Counted from the stretch's first letter, positions 33,340-47,063 are shown. The stretch is DNA of 64,000 nucleotides from Azolla caroliniana (GCA_043228905.1 JBHGNT010000018.1:10850001-10914000), one strand, 5' to 3'. Notes: generated by a model not told the origin, from the sequence alone. Translations and numbers: made by a program.

Positions 33340-36300
33340 TCACTGTACAGGTACAGAGCAACTCCCCACATCAGTGAAAGATGACAAACTTTCTTCATTT
33401 TTCCTTTGTTCCATATGATGATCTCCACACACTGCGGTGCTTGAGTCTTTCTTGCCACATGCCTCTTTCTCTCTTGCTCTCTGGAAATCTTCTAGACTGC
33501 AGAATTGTTCATCGAGGAGCTTCTCTAATTCAGAGTGTTTCTTTAGGGGCCTAACATCTTTCTCTTTCCGGTAAAAATGGAAAGCCCTATAATGGCACAA
33601 TGTTGAAGCTCAGTGAAACAACTGAAAGATAGCTAGTGTATTTCACAAATGGCCATCGGGGAAGCACAACTCACCAGTACTTTTCAAGACCATAGAGATT
33701 CCCTTTCTTAAATGTTTCCAGTGTTAATCGCTCAAAATCATCGTATAGCTTCTGTTTGAATTTCTTTTCCAGGCCATAACTGCTCAAAATACACGACATC
33801 ACATGATAAAACATGTTACGAAAACATTGTTTTTATACATCCACCATAAATTCTATTAAAAAATAGACCTATACACATAGTGTAATGCTAAATCTTATGC
33901 TTTATAAAGCTAAGGTCAAAGGAAGTTTAATGCAATGGTCAAATTCTATGTTCATTGTCAATAGCACTCGACGCTAATAGTTAATTAGCACAATGGCTTT
34001 ACAATCCATAGCCTGTGGGTTGAAAACAATTGTATTGCCTTATAAGTGGCAAAGATAACAAATAAGATCAGAAAAAACAGCTTACACATAATTGAAAGTA
34101 GAGTTCTACTTAGGAAATCACCTGTAGAACCTAAATAAACATTCCATCCCATAATTATATTTTGATGCTGCATCTTCCTCAGCCAAACGCCTAAACTCCT
34201 TGTACATTGAAGCATTATAATGTGTTCGCAGGAAGTAAGACCAAAAGCGAAATAGAGAGTTCATCTCCTATATAAAAATAACAGCACATAATCAATTGGA
34301 CAAATCAAACATTGATTTCCATCCCACTTCCAGTTCTGCAGTGCAAAATGTACATGGAAAAAGAAATGTTAACAGAAACGAATCAGCAAGTAATACAAGA
34401 TTTTACCCTAAAGCTGACATTAGCGACTCATTCACATTCAAGCATAATCAAACTTCAGTTGAAGCATTGATGAAAAAGCATTCCGCCCATCCAGTTTGAA
34501 TATAAATTACATGATTTGAATGATTAAATTTTCTATTCCATGGAATAATTGAATAAGGAAACGCAAGCCAGTTCATAATATATAACAGCTTATATTTTGA
34601 TGAAAAATGGACGGGGCTTGTTAAGCACAACTTGCTTTTCTGTCATAAATGAAATTATACTTTTTTTATGCGCATTTCTTCCTGGTTGATAAATCATTGA
34701 CAGATTCTTTTCCTCTTGGTTGGAAGTGTAAGCTGAGAGATCATACCCATGCATAATAGGTCATCTATAAAGAATTTTTATGATATATAGTAGTTGACTG
34801 CTAAGAAGCCTTCTCATTCTTGGGTAACCACGGACGGACTATACTCTTATATTGAATTCTCACTAGATTGGATTTGTGAAATAAATCTGAAGTGACAACT
34901 CAGCATTCTAACTACTATCATCAATTCTTCTTCCTGGATTTTGGACAATCAGATTGATTACGGATGGATGGTTAGTCTGAATATGAATAACATTGAAAAT
35001 AAATTGTATCAAAATGCTGAAATTATATCTAGTAAATTTAATTATATGTTTCATGCTCACTCTATCTGCTAATATATTTTCACAGAAGCATAAGTGACGT
35101 CAGCTGATAACATAAGATCCTATGAATGTTCTGGTCTATGGATGTAGGTAATTTGTACAGAACGAATACATGTATTTGCTTCACCTTCTGATCTCAAATT
35201 TTTGTTTACTGGGTCCAGAGCTCCATACATAGTACAAGCAACAAGAGATTTAACCTGTCCATAATTCAATCACCCACCTGGGTCCCAATATGAAGCAACT
35301 ATTGCATGGCCAAACAATAAATGAATACCTAACAATGTGACCAAGTGAGAAGGTCAAATTTACGCCCAGTTTATAATCCTAACCCAAAAACAGGCTTTCC
35401 GTATTCTTCTGATCAATGTTTCCACTGAGTTACACACTCAAAGGCAATTTAATTGGAAAGATGCTGATCCCAGAAAAAGAAAGTGGCTAGAAAACAATGA
35501 CATACTTCAAAAGCTCCTTCCATAGGCCAAAAGCAACTAGTAAACAAATGAAGACTTCCTAGCTAAATAGAAATGGAAAAACTAATTTTCCAAAACCTCA
35601 CCTCACTGCGACCAACACCAACTCGTTTCCGATCTGCCAAACAGCGCTTATGAAACTTCACATACCTAGCATATAAAGTTGCTTCAAATCAAAAGAACTT
35701 CTAAGAAAAACACCAACTAGCCAAAACAACTGTTAAGGTCATAGGTGAATTCCGACACACATTAATAATCCTTTACAGAACAAAAAACACTGAAATATAA
35801 TACCACACTTAAGCACACGAATCCTTTACAGATATAAATAATTTGAAATATTAATAACACTGTAATCAGGCAGGAGAATTTGGTCTTTTAAGAAAAGTGT
35901 ATCATTATAAATATCAAATGTAACCTTCTTTTTTCCAAAAAATCGAATGTAACCATTAAGACTAAATCAAATGCTTGAAAATCAGCTTAAAAAATGTAGG
36001 TCAGATATCACCATCCAAATGTGTCATGGAATATGACAAAAACGTATGCAAACAATTCAAATATGTGAAGCTCATCAACCAGTTGCAAATCATAGAGAGA
36101 AGACTTGACACTGACTATCCTCCCAGAGATCCAGTTAATATGCTATCCAAAACCTCACAATTTTACAAAAGAACATGCAAACAGTATTAAAATATTATAG
36201 AAAAAAATGTTTCAATAAATCATTTACTGTTGCTGCTTGAAACCATTGTCCTCAAGTAGAGCATGACTTGGATGCTGGAATTGAGGGAAAGATTTTGGCA

Positions 36301-39300
36301 AAGAACCAACTGGAGGACTGCAGCCTTGACCACTGCCACTAGCAACCAGAAGCCCATGTGGTGATGATCCAAGACGCAAAGAACTTGAACCATATGATGA
36401 AGAAAGGTTGCTGGATAGATTATAGAAAGTTATGAACACAAATATACCAAGCATAAAGATTAGATGTGGCGAAAAAGGTGTCTACCAACCTTGAATTGTC
36501 TGGGGGAGTTGCACCAAACAAGAAGCCAACAGACACACTGTTGGGGGGGCTTTCGGTGATAACATTGTGGTTATTATGCCGACCTTTAAGAGTTGATTCA
36601 TGGGGACCACCTGGAAAAAGTCGTAAGCTTCCACTCAGTTTGTTAGGCCTCCTTCGAGGCCTTGGACCATTCACATCAGAAAGGCCACTTGAGACATTGG
36701 GCACACTGCCAATAGTAGATTTAAAGCTCCCAGATTCGGAAAAGCTGCTCCCAGTCTTAAGAACGTTTACAGAAGCTTTGCCCTCTAGGATAGAGGTGAT
36801 TCCTACACTTGATGTTTTGGTACTTTTGTGCAGTTCCTACATATTTGGCATAAACGGTTTTCTAATATAGCAGTAAATCTCTTGGTTTCATATTAGTTAT
36901 ATGATCAAATGTTTGGAGAGATACCTGTTCATAGAAGACAAGTCCGTCATTCAGAGCTGTAGCAAGTTCATCTGAAATTGCCTTCTGCTGATTATCACTG
37001 CCATCTTGGCCTTTCTTAAATCCCCGCCTTCCTTGTTGAGTCTGAAATCACACATCCATAAAAACAAAAATAGAGTTTGTAAACGAGCTTCAGCTTCTCA
37101 AGACAATCAACTGATTTGTCAAGAGAACAGGCCTTTCATTCAGACTAGAAACCTGATAAATAATTACAAAGTTACATCTCAGGATTCACAAGAAGATAAG
37201 CTCTAGGAAAGGAGGTCTTATATGACATGTTAATGGACTAGACAATCATATCCCTCATTTAAAGAAATGAGCCTTACCCACGAAGTCATGCAAAACGAGG
37301 TCTTCATAGAACATTAATAATTTAGCAGCTACAAAAAGTATGGAATGAAACAAAATGTTCACGAAGCTAGATTCAGCAGGGAGCTTTGAACAGATAGATT
37401 GGCTGATAGTATCCCATTTACAGGTAGTAACTAAATGCATGAAAATCATGAAAACCCCCAAAGTTAAGTGAAAGGAGATCCTTTACAGAACATTTATAAT
37501 GTAGAAAACTAGCAGAAGTATAGAATAAAACAAAGTATTTCATGAAGTCAAATTCACTGAAGAACTTTGAAAAGATGGATTGGCTAATAATATCTTATTA
37601 CAATAGAATGATTCTTCAAAAGAGAAGAGAAGAAATGAGAACCCCAAAAGCAAAATAAATTCAATTACGAAAAGAAAGAACAAATATATAGTAAATTCAC
37701 AAAGAAAAGAAAGAAAATATGCATGTCCCATGCCCATGCAAACAAACTATAATGTGTTCACTGATTTTTCCATTATGGTAATCCGCTAAAAAGGCAGAAA
37801 AAATGAACTTCATTCACCATGCATGACATGGCCAAAACCTAGGACATCCATGCCATCAGGGCTAAAGAATAGATTCTCTAAAGATTTCACATTATATGTC
37901 CGAGACCAAAAAGAGAAACTTTTCCATATGTTATACCTATGAATCATTTCTTTGGCCTAAGGGATTCTGAATCCTCTTGCCGAGTAGAATGGTTCTCTTA
38001 TCTGAACACTTTATAACTTGTTTTGCGAACCCATGACTAGAACCAAAAGACTAACATAACTTGAATATCCCAGAGTTAGAAAGGAAAATTCTTCATTTCA
38101 ACTTGAAAAATATAGGTCTGCAATATGAACATAAGATAAGCGTTCTCACACAAACAGGTGCATAGTGCACTTGTGTGGCCACATGCTGTCCCATAGGAGG
38201 ATGAGCGTGATCCCAAAACTAATGAAAAATAATGGCATGACAATTCTTATTAGACCTGGAGTATCTTCATGTTCCTCTTAATAACAACAAACAGAAATAA
38301 GTAAGCATATGATTGATTGTGAGGACCAATTTCATGGCTAGCACCATACTTCATTGACTGCCATCCCCAAAAAGAGTTAAGAAAATATATAGGTAAGTTG
38401 AAGCATTGTAACTTCAAGTATTTGCAAATGTATGATGTGCAAGCAGACTCAAATACATGTACATATTTCTTTTCAATAAAGATGTGCTCAAGTTTCTGAG
38501 TTGTATTACCTAACCTAGATATGTTTGACTTTTAGGGTATTATTTAGCCCATAATTGTGCAACTATAGTAGCTAAATATCTCCAGCTTCAGAGTATCTTT
38601 ATATGACTGTATAGAATAATGCAAAATGCTAAGAACTGATGGATAATTTTAGATTCTTTGCTGAATGTTAGACTGCATAACGTAAGTATAACCTTGATTT
38701 AGAAGAAGAGGAGCAACTGAAACTTTAACTTTCTTGGCAGAAAACATAAGAGCTCTAGTTTGTTCTAATAAGCATAAGGACAATTAGGTATGTTGAATTT
38801 TCCAGTCACAACAAAAATGAAGTTCCACCGTCCATTCAGAAATAAAAATCATAATATTTAAAGAAGACACATAAAAAAAACCAGGCCTTGCATCTACATT
38901 GATCACCGGGGCTACACCTGTGTCACGATGATAAGATTTTGCACATAACTATCATTCATTTCGGAGTCGTCATCATCATCCTCATTATGGCTGTAAAGGC
39001 AACCAACATTGTTCATACTCAATTGAACAAGGATAAAAATGAAGAAAAAATAGCTTGTTAGAATAGAAATACCTTTTTGACTGGTTAGAATGATCTTTGG
39101 TCATCAAGCGATTTGATTCTAGTTCCTCATCCATTTGAAAAGTGTCTTCTTCCTGATCATTCAAACTTTTGTTTGCAAACGCATTAGATAAGCCCCCCCT
39201 TCTTGATCTGGGACTTTTGATTGCCACATTTGAATTCATGGATACATTATTCCATTGTTTTGATCTGGTTCTGCTATCAGTATCAGTGGTTCCAGCCCTC

Positions 39301-42300
39301 CCCTGCACCTTTAATCATAGAGCATTGGATCAACATCACATATGTCTTATCAAGTTCTGCATCATTCGCATGTGTTACCTTAACATCCCGGCTTCCTGAA
39401 ACTTTAGCGGGATCAGTTTTGACCTCAACTTTATTAATAATAGTATTTGCTACAATTGGTGTGGATGTTTCATGCCTTCCCAATGCTGGTTGTCCATCAT
39501 TGATTGCATCTAGTCTCGTCACATTCATTGGCCATCCTTCTTTTGATTCTTCCGATGAAGTAGAACAGTCATGGATATTATTAGTCAAGGAATTTTGACC
39601 CAAATTTGAATCTCTCTCTTTTGGAACTGAGGCAGTAGACTCATAATGGCTTGGGGGAAGAAGCCATTTCACCCAATCTTCCCTCTTGCGTATTTTATCA
39701 CCCTGTCCATTATCAAGACATTATACTCTGTAAGCAAGCTGTTTCAACTCTTCTATAATACTCGGTTCTAAAATAGCTCACCTGAACTTCAACAACTCTA
39801 GAATTTTGCAGCACGTCCAAAATAAGCCCAGGATTGGGAGTCAACCTTTTGACCTAGAATAGAGGTTAACATTTTTTTTATTAAGGCTACTGCTCCTCCC
39901 AATAAATATCCATAAAGTAAATGTGCATTTAGCAAAAAACAAATACCCGATTAAAATTGGCAATCACTGTGACTGGAATAAAACCATGCTCATCCATATT
40001 TGAGCGTAAATATATATCCCTGCATAAATTCTCTATACTGCCAAGCCAATAATAAAGAGTTTTGCTACCTTTGAAGTTGGAGAAAACGTAGATAGATACA
40101 AGCTACTTAAAGGCAAAATAAAATTTAACCTGAAATAGTATTCGATCTGCTTCGCCAGCATTGACCTTAAAGAAGCAAAATCTGGACCATTGAGCATGAC
40201 ACCTGGAGGAGGAGGTCCAGGAGGACCATAAAATGGAGGTCCACCATGTAAATGCTCAGGACCCCCAGGTGGTAAATAATACATGCCTGGAGTTGCATCT
40301 GCACAGGCACAAAATCACATTATCTGAATAATCATAAGAGTCCAAAATCAGCCTAATACAACAATAATGATAAAGTCAACAGACTAAGCTTGTGCGGACT
40401 GAGAAGAGACTTGCTTTGAAACCCTGCCGTGGGGAAGAAACCTGCATTTGTATTGTAGAAAAGTGACGGTGGTCGAGGAAGGTTGCGAGGACCAACTCTT
40501 TGTTGTTGGAATGGTAATCCAACATCCCTAGCATTTCCATAATTCTTATTTCCGTGATGCCAGCCATGGCCACCCCGCCCTTGTTCTCGTCCCATATTCC
40601 TACGATTCAGATTGTTGTGTGGGAAAGGTGGTCCATCTGCCCTTTGATTAAGAGAGGGAGGGGCATGTTCATAACTGCCTCCAACTTCTGGAGCTTTGTT
40701 TGCCATGTCACTTGATCCCTTTCTTTGATCTGGATTTGTGTTATGTGCCACATTAACCAGAGGAAAGCTGTTATCAACAGTAGCTGGTAAAACAGGTGAT
40801 GGGTTTTGGGATGTGGGTAGTATTCCATTAGTAAAAACAGCTCTCTTGGCTGCTGATTTTTGTTTATTTCCAGTCGGAGAGCTACTACCATTACTACCGC
40901 TGCTTAGTCCACCCCTATGCAATACAGGGGCTACTGGAGTTCCCTGCAAAGCAAGAAAAATATATTCGTCAAAAATTATTGATCAATTTCAAGAGATATG
41001 GCTAATTTGAAGGACCCTTAAAGTTAAATTTCTGCCAGCAATCTCTTTCTTCATTCAATGACATCAATTATTCTCTTTGAAAGCCTATCACGACATCATC
41101 ATCACATCAAAATCTGATTGGAATCAATTTAAAGAAATCTATATTATCTGAATTAGCTGTCTATTGAAATTCAGGCTTCAGCAAAAGAAAATAGCACTTG
41201 ACATCAATCCACAATATGATTGAATAAAACTAAAACCATGTGGATTATGAATGAGGTTTCAAGTGAAACTCAGCAACGAAAAGCAGGAAAAAACGTATAA
41301 AACATAAAAATCATAATGTAAGCTCATTAAGAGAGATTCAAAGTGAAATTTAAAACCTATAACGAGTATTTGAATAGAGTGGAAATTGGGGATAAAAACT
41401 GGCTGAAAAACATTGTACGTCCTATAAAAAGGATAATGCAAACCTAGCACAAGAAATATTTGACGTAAAATTTGAGTAAGCACGGGTAATTTGAATGAGT
41501 TATCGACTGAAATTCAGCAAAGAAACATAAATCATTATTGGACTATATATATGAGCCACCAAACTGGGAATATATACATAGAGTTTCCCCAAATGTCTTA
41601 GTTTTTTCTTATTTGCACAAAAGCCAAAGTTTTTCTTTATTTCTACAAATGCCTTGAATTCTTCTTTATTTCCTTAAATGCCCTTGGAAATCCCTTAGAA
41701 GAGAGAAAAGTGGACAACTTTCTCCTATAATTCTCAAATACACATATAATTGAGAAATATGGGATGAATTGACCATATAATTACTCATTAGAAAATATGG
41801 TTCCTCTTTTGGTTGTTGACCAGAGGGGCATTTGAGGAAATAAAGAAAACAACAGGTATTTGTAAGGTATTCCCATGAATGAGCTTTCAAGTGAATTCAG
41901 CAAATGAAAAAAAAAAGCAGAATAAAGTTCATCACTCCTAAAACAATAACATAAGTTGAAGAATTTTAAGAATTTAAGGATTAGTTAGTATAAATGATCA
42001 TTCAAGTAAATTTTGGCAAAGAAAACAGAAAAAGCAGAAGAATTTTCCCATAACCCCCCTAAAAGAATAATTTTTTGGTAAGGGCGATTAGAAAGTGAAG
42101 CTGAAGATATATGAACTATTTTAAGTAAGAATTATGTGTAGGAAAACAACGATACTTTCTTACAAACCCTAAATGGATAAAAATGCAATCTCAGCTAGTG
42201 ATTTGCAGTGAATTCTAGAGAAGGCCTTGATTATGGAATGAGCTTTCATGTCAACCAAAAGAATTTGATATTATACTAAAACGATCATTTGGTTCAGTAT

Positions 42301-43489
42301 TGAGTAGTTTGAGGAGAAATTTAACAATATATATGAAATATTTAAATAAAATTTTGATGGCGATAAAAACTTTGGTTTAGAAACCATGAGAAAGATATGC
42401 ACTATTTGAATGGGCTTTGAGATGAGAAATTCAGCAGAGAGAACAGTAAATAAGCAGAAAAAACATTGTTATGAAAACCTTAGGAGAAGTAACATGAGTG
42501 GTAAAAAAACATTTTTGACATTTGAATGAGTTCCCAAGTGAGTTGCAACAAAAACTAAAGGAAAATCAAAAAATAAATGAATTATTTGAATGAGCTTTTA
42601 ATGAGATTTCGCCAAAAAAAAAAAAAAAAAAACAATTTCAGAATAGACCATAAAAAGGATAATGTAGCTTGTGAAACTTCAAAATTATGGGGATTATTTC
42701 GATTGATCTTTTATGTAAACATTGCCTAGAAAGCAAAACGAGAAATCTTTGGATTTAAAACCATAAAATAAAGAAAAGTAAAAGAAATAGATATGAAACC
42801 TTGATACTAATAAATACCTGGTAGTTAGAATGTTCATCTAGAGAAGTAGAAGGGGAAGGGGAAGGGGAAGGTGCTCCTTTAGCGTCAGGGGATTTAGCAG
42901 CAGCACAAGCGTCACCCAGGGAGGGCCATACAACCGCACCCCCCATGACAGGACCAAATGAATCTGCCACATTTGCTTGTTTAGTGTGCGTGTTTGCATC
43001 ACTTATTACATCAGTCGGCCTCTTCCATGCAGCCATCCTGGTGCCATTTGGCTTGGAAGGAGATTCCACCACACTAGTGGACAAAGAAGAAGAAGAAGAA
43101 GAAGGTTTTCCTTCCAGTTCTCCTCCTTCTGCTTTTGGAACCGAAGCGCTGGATGGAGGTCCCACACTTTGATCAGAAGAACCCTGCATAGCTGCCTCCT
43201 TCTCCTTAGGGTTAGGATTTGTAGTATTAGGGTTTGGGGGGTTTGGGCTTTGAGGGTTTTGGGTTTTAGGGTTGCAGAAGGGAGCAGGGGCGACGAGCAG
43301 TTGCGAAGAAGAAGATGAAGGGGAGGTTACGGTGGTGGTGGTAGTGGTAGTGGTAGTGGATTGGGGGAACGGGGGCACTTGCTCTTGCTCTTGCTCTTGC
43401 TCTTGCTCTTGCTCTTGCTCTTGCTCTTGCCCTTGCCCTTGCCCTTGCCCTTGCTGTAGAGGTGATGAACCTGTAGAAGAAGAAGTCAT
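33340..43489 (-). CDS. LARP1: La-related protein 1 (LARP1 type), 15 coding exons
   Basis: LARP1 binds 5' TOP mRNAs and caps, and links TOR signalling and heat-induced mRNA decay to translation in the cytoplasm. Coding exons (minus): 43489-42818, 40943-40442, 40298-40130, 40037-39947, 39853-39782, 39702-39379, 39302-39073, 38990-38918, 37041-36925, 36836-36490, 36410-36228, 35665-35602, 34267-34122, 33779-33675, 33586-33340. All introns are GT-AG, the frame is kept throughout, and the sum is 3342 nt (1113 residues). The La motif lies at about 430-505 ([37 protein letters not shown]). The C-terminal DM15 region is at about 900-1050 ([59 protein letters not shown]). It is longer than Arabidopsis LARP1a (about 830), mainly through a low-complexity N-terminus. 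No lesions are seen; this is a live gene. Confidence 0.95.
43320..43457 (-). repeat. Hexanucleotide run coding Gln/Glu and Gln/Gly dipeptides in LARP1
   Basis: About eight TTGCTC units and several TTGCCC units on the plus strand (43378-43454) code EQ and GQ repeats on the minus strand near residues 14-36. A GTGGTA run (43333-43360) codes a stretch of Thr. The pattern is a microsatellite inside an exon, so copy number is likely to vary between individuals. The frame is kept because units are multiples of three. Confidence 0.9.
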
Positions 43490-43808
43490 ATTTTTTTGCT
43501 TAAATTAAGGTAAGGTTGGCTTGGCTTGGCTTGGATTCTGCCTCACTCACTCACTCACTCACTCAATTAATTAATTAATTAAGGAAGGAAGGAAGGTTGT
43601 GTGATATGGAGAAAGCTGCTGCTGCAGAGCAGAGAATTCGAAAGCCATGAATGTATCAGTCTGTATGTATCAGTATGTATGTATGTATGTATGTATGTAT
43701 GTATGTATATAGTAGAACAACGCAACCAGACTCCAACCCCACCCCCCCCCCCCGTGGCTATGTACATATATATACATAGCTATCTATCTATCTATTCATC
43801 ATCATCAT

Positions 43809-43845
<37 letters not shown>

Positions 43846-44010
43846 GAAAGATGATGATGATGACCCCCCCCCCCCCCCGCCCCGTGGCTTCCTCTCCTGC
43901 TGCTTCTTCCTCTTCCCTTCATGCGGTATGTATGTATGTATGTAATAATGTATGTATGTATTATGTATGGAAGGTATGATGCATCCATCCATCCATCCAC
44001 TTGGGGATGG
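43490..44010 (-). promoter_or_regulatory. LARP1 upstream region crowded with simple repeats
   Basis: Reading away from the LARP1 start there are CACT repeats (43541-43564), AATT and GGAA runs, GTAT repeats (43668-43706), C runs (43741-43754, 43864-43880), AG repeats (43811-43842; CT on the gene's strand), ATGT repeats and ATCC repeats (43982-43998). CT-rich tracts are common in plant 5' leaders, so part may be untranslated exon. No clear TATA box can be chosen. Confidence 0.55.
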
Positions 44011-44949
44011 ATGAGATAGATAGCCCCCCCCTCCCAATTACAAAGAAGGCCATAGTAATAATAAATTATAATAATACCATTTGCCTTTTGCCTTTTGCTT
44101 TTTGTCCATGCATGGTGTGTATTGGACAATTATCAATAGACCTATCGCTAGCTAGGGTTTATGGTGCCCATCTATCTCTCTTTCTATATATATATGTATA
44201 TATAACCCTCTTTTTTCATTATTCAAAGGGTACCCATATCTTTCTATATTGATAGAAACGACTTTGCATTTGAGAGTCCAAATAGCAATGATTCCACTAT
44301 GCATAGGGTTTATGGACATAGAATTCTCTATCAACCCCATCTTGTGCGCTTTTCCATTTACTTTGAAGCCTTAGTACATATGGGATCATCTCAAGTCCCT
44401 CCATCAACTCATGAATTCCATTATCCAAGGTGCTCCCTTTGTCAAGCTTAGTGGATCTAGAAATGTAATTTGGAGATATATATTGTAGGCAATATTCATG
44501 CAATGTGGAACATGACTTGGATAATGCGACAACATGTGATGTCATTAATGTTAATGTTTTGGATAGTGTAGGTCCATTTGAATTTGCACGTGGATGGCTT
44601 TTGTCCATGCATATTTTAAATAGTTCCTTCATGGACAATAGACCTAGGGTTTGCATAATATAAAGAGATCTACCCTCATGTGCTCATGATACTCCTTTCA
44701 TTTCAGTATCTATGTTATTGCATGTTATTGGCCCGGGATTTTAGGGCATGTTGTCATGAGCACATTCGCCAATCTCTTCATCTTGTAATCATGTTGCAAT
44801 CATGTTAATATCAAGTGAATTACATATTATTGCCCCATCATCTAGGACACGCATTGACATTGTTATGAGCATATTTTTAATCTCTCCATCTTGCAATTAT
44901 GTTGTGTTCACTTTTGTATTGATGGTATTACATGTTGGCAAGCCTTACC
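44011..44949. other. Unassigned, no reliable gene
   Basis: A 119-residue minus-strand frame (44297-44656) has no motif I know. The region repeats phrases such as TAGGGTTTATGG and CATGTTATTG(C/G)CC, and may be the LTR or 3' end of the neighbouring chromovirus, but no terminal pairs were found. Confidence 0.4.
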
Positions 44950-45990
44950 ATCACATTATCCCATTCCTAAAATGACGAGTTGTAGTAGTCGTCATGGTGA
45001 CAGTAGGACCAGGTTTGTTGGGGTATTGACAATGAAATTCTTTGACCAGATTTGACGCATTTGCTAAATTCCCAGCGTGGAAAATGTTGGGGTATTGATG
45101 ATGAAATTCTTTGAACAAATTTGAAGCATTAGCTAAATTCTCATAAGGTTCCCACATTCGATCATTTGGATCATAACCCAACCAATCCACCAAATAATAT
45201 GATTTATTGTGTAAGAACTTGGAATCAAGAACTAATACAAATTCATATTCAAGACCATTAGCAACTTGTATAGGAGATGGTGGTGGTATCACATGATTCG
45301 GATTAGTACTCGTGGCACAAGGTTCGCGAAGGGAACAATGAAACATTGGCTGATGTCGCATATGAGAAGGGATATCACGACGGAAAGTCACCTCATACAT
45401 TGGTCCCAATCGTTGATAATGGTTCAATCGTTCATAATCAAGTTTATCACAAGGTCGTGTCATTCTCATAACTGATCTTCCACACTTGGATTTGTACAAA
45501 CTCTAGGAAGCTCCAAGAAAGACCATCGAGGATGATAACCACTATATGCGAAGAATGGCATGACCTTAGAAGTAGAATGCATTGAGTTATTGTATTCAAA
45601 CTTAGCAAAATGCAATATTGTTGTCCAATCATCCTGTTGATAGGTAATGAAACAACAAAGATATTGTTCCAATGTTTCATTAGTGCATTCAATATGACCA
45701 TCAATTTGTGGATGATAACTAGAATAGAGTTTACACGAGATGTTGAGTAAAGTGAGACCCATGATCATTGATAATGTTGTCTAGGAGGCCACGATGACAA
45801 AAAGCTTCTCTCATAACAAGATCGATTGTTTCTTAGCTACTCATGCTCTTAATTAATACATGGTATAAAATATGCCACCTTCGTAAATCGATCAACTATA
45901 ATTAGAGTAGCATCAAAACCTTTAGAAAGTGGCAAATTTGTAATAAAATCAAAGGAAATCGATTGCCAAGGTCATTTTTGGGAATTAGTA
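44950..45990 (-). pseudogene. Chromovirus (Gypsy) integrase and chromodomain remnant
   Basis: The integrase core begins near 45970 ([23 protein letters not shown]), and HPQIDGHIECTNETLEQYL lies near 45700. The C-terminal part has LRREP-like turns and ends in a chromodomain (YYLVDWLGYDPNDRMWEPYENL, about 45125-45210). Such chromodomains direct chromoviruses to heterochromatin. Frames change near 45470 and stops are present. The tail after the chromodomain is duplicated (NLANASNL twice, with FKEFHHQYPN and VKEFHCQYPN). RT and upstream parts are absent. Confidence 0.85.
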
Positions 45991-46262
45991 AAGGATAGAA
46001 TAATCCATAGGGGCAATGGAAAGGTATCTTTGTTGTTTATGCTCGGAGATAACACCTTCGATTATTTCTAAGGTAATCAGGTCTGGGGTCGTGGTACGTA
46101 GTGATGGACAAGAAACTTGGGATTGCATGACTAGTTGATTTCGAAAAACATTCGGCCACAACTGGCCTCGTATCCTTAGATGTGTTTCACACTGTATCCT
46201 TTTTGTCACACAGATAACACCTGGCAACCTAAAATTGATAAGGAGTCGTGACAGAATTCTAC
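45991..46262 (-). repeat. Shortened LTR of the gag-only element
   Basis: It contains CGGAGATAACACCTTCGATT, then TAGTTGATTTC and CGGCCACAACTGGCC, and ends CACAGATAACACCTGG near 46218, all in the order seen in the complete LTR at 47064-47471. About half of the middle is missing. Confidence 0.65.
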
Positions 46263-46984
46263 TATACACTCAATTTCTTCCAAAATGTTGAGGATGTCCT
46301 CGGAAGGTGGGAGCACGATCCTCTCCTCGGTCGTGGGCATTGTAGTGGCCATGTTGTCCAATGGGGGTGTTAGCTCGATATGCGGGATTTGCTCGGTGTG
46401 GATTGCGGCTGAAACCTCGAGCTATTTTTTGGTAGCTTCCATAGTAGTTGGTGGGGTTGAGGCCTCTTGCTTTGTGGTATGCTCCTACGCTTGTTGTGGT
46501 GCCATCCCTGTCTCTGCTTCGTTTGTCTGCCCCTAGGTTGCTTCCTTGAGTGCACGTTCAATTTCGAGCATTAACAACAACTGGTCGTTGTTGAATTCCT
46601 CAAGGAGGTTCCTGATTGTCGTGGTGTGCGTGCTTGCCAGGGCTTGGAATGCGGTGAGGTCTTCTTGGAGGACTTGGATGCTGCTTTCGTCCATCTTATA
46701 AAATCTATGACCCTCTTTTTTCTGGTTTTCGGCATCGATTCAAAAATATTGCAATTCGGCTGCTTGGACCAACCATTCTTTCCACCCGTGGGCTAGAATC
46801 TCCTCGGCCTTTTAATTAAGCTTCGACCGATATTTAAGGACGAGGGCTCATATGCGTGTCTCGATCATTTAATCTTTAGCCCGTAGGGTTTCCAGTTCTT
46901 CTTTTGCTTGCTTGGCCTCTATCCGTGATTGGATTTGGGCGATTTCATACGATTTGGTGATGTGCTTAGTTTTAAATCTAAATT
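46263..46984 (-). pseudogene. Gag-like ORF of the gag-only LTR element, unit A
   Basis: On the minus strand, in two or three frames, it reads LAHGWKEWLVQAAELQYF, then GHRFYKMDESSIQVLQEDL, LLEEFNNDQLLLMLEIERA, a Pro/Thr-rich part (EASTPPTTMEATKK) and ILNILEEIECIVEF. The same order occurs in units B to E. The product looks like a coiled-coil structural protein without zinc knuckle, protease or RT, so I call it gag-like by position only. Stops are present. Confidence 0.65.
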
Positions 46985-47060
46985 GCACCCGTGGCCTAAT
47001 GGATAAGGCACTTGACTTCTAATCTAGGAATTGTGGGTTCGAGTCCTACCAGACGTGCCT
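46985..47060 (-). other. tRNA-Arg(UCU)-derived primer site, unit A
   Basis: The plus strand holds a 76-nt tRNA-like sequence: D-arm TGGCCTAATGG, anticodon loop CTTCTAA (anticodon TCT), T-arm GGGTTCGAGTCC, last three bases CCT where CCA is expected. The acceptor stem is degenerate. It sits three bases inside the LTR end, on the strand complementary to the element, exactly where a primer-binding site belongs. Confidence 0.8.
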
Positions 47061-47063
47061 AAT

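Noticed and set aside
36006-42700. Small open frames in LARP1 introns as extra genes or exons
   Set aside because: They lack motifs, and the 15-exon model closes in frame without them.
43272-43508. Plus-strand frames with Cys/Ser and Val runs opposite LARP1 exon 1
   Set aside because: These are the reverse reading of the hexanucleotide and GTG repeats; the minus strand carries the spliced, domain-bearing gene.
44297-44656. 119-residue minus-strand open frame
   Set aside because: No known motif, no codon or splice support, and it lies in repeat-like sequence.
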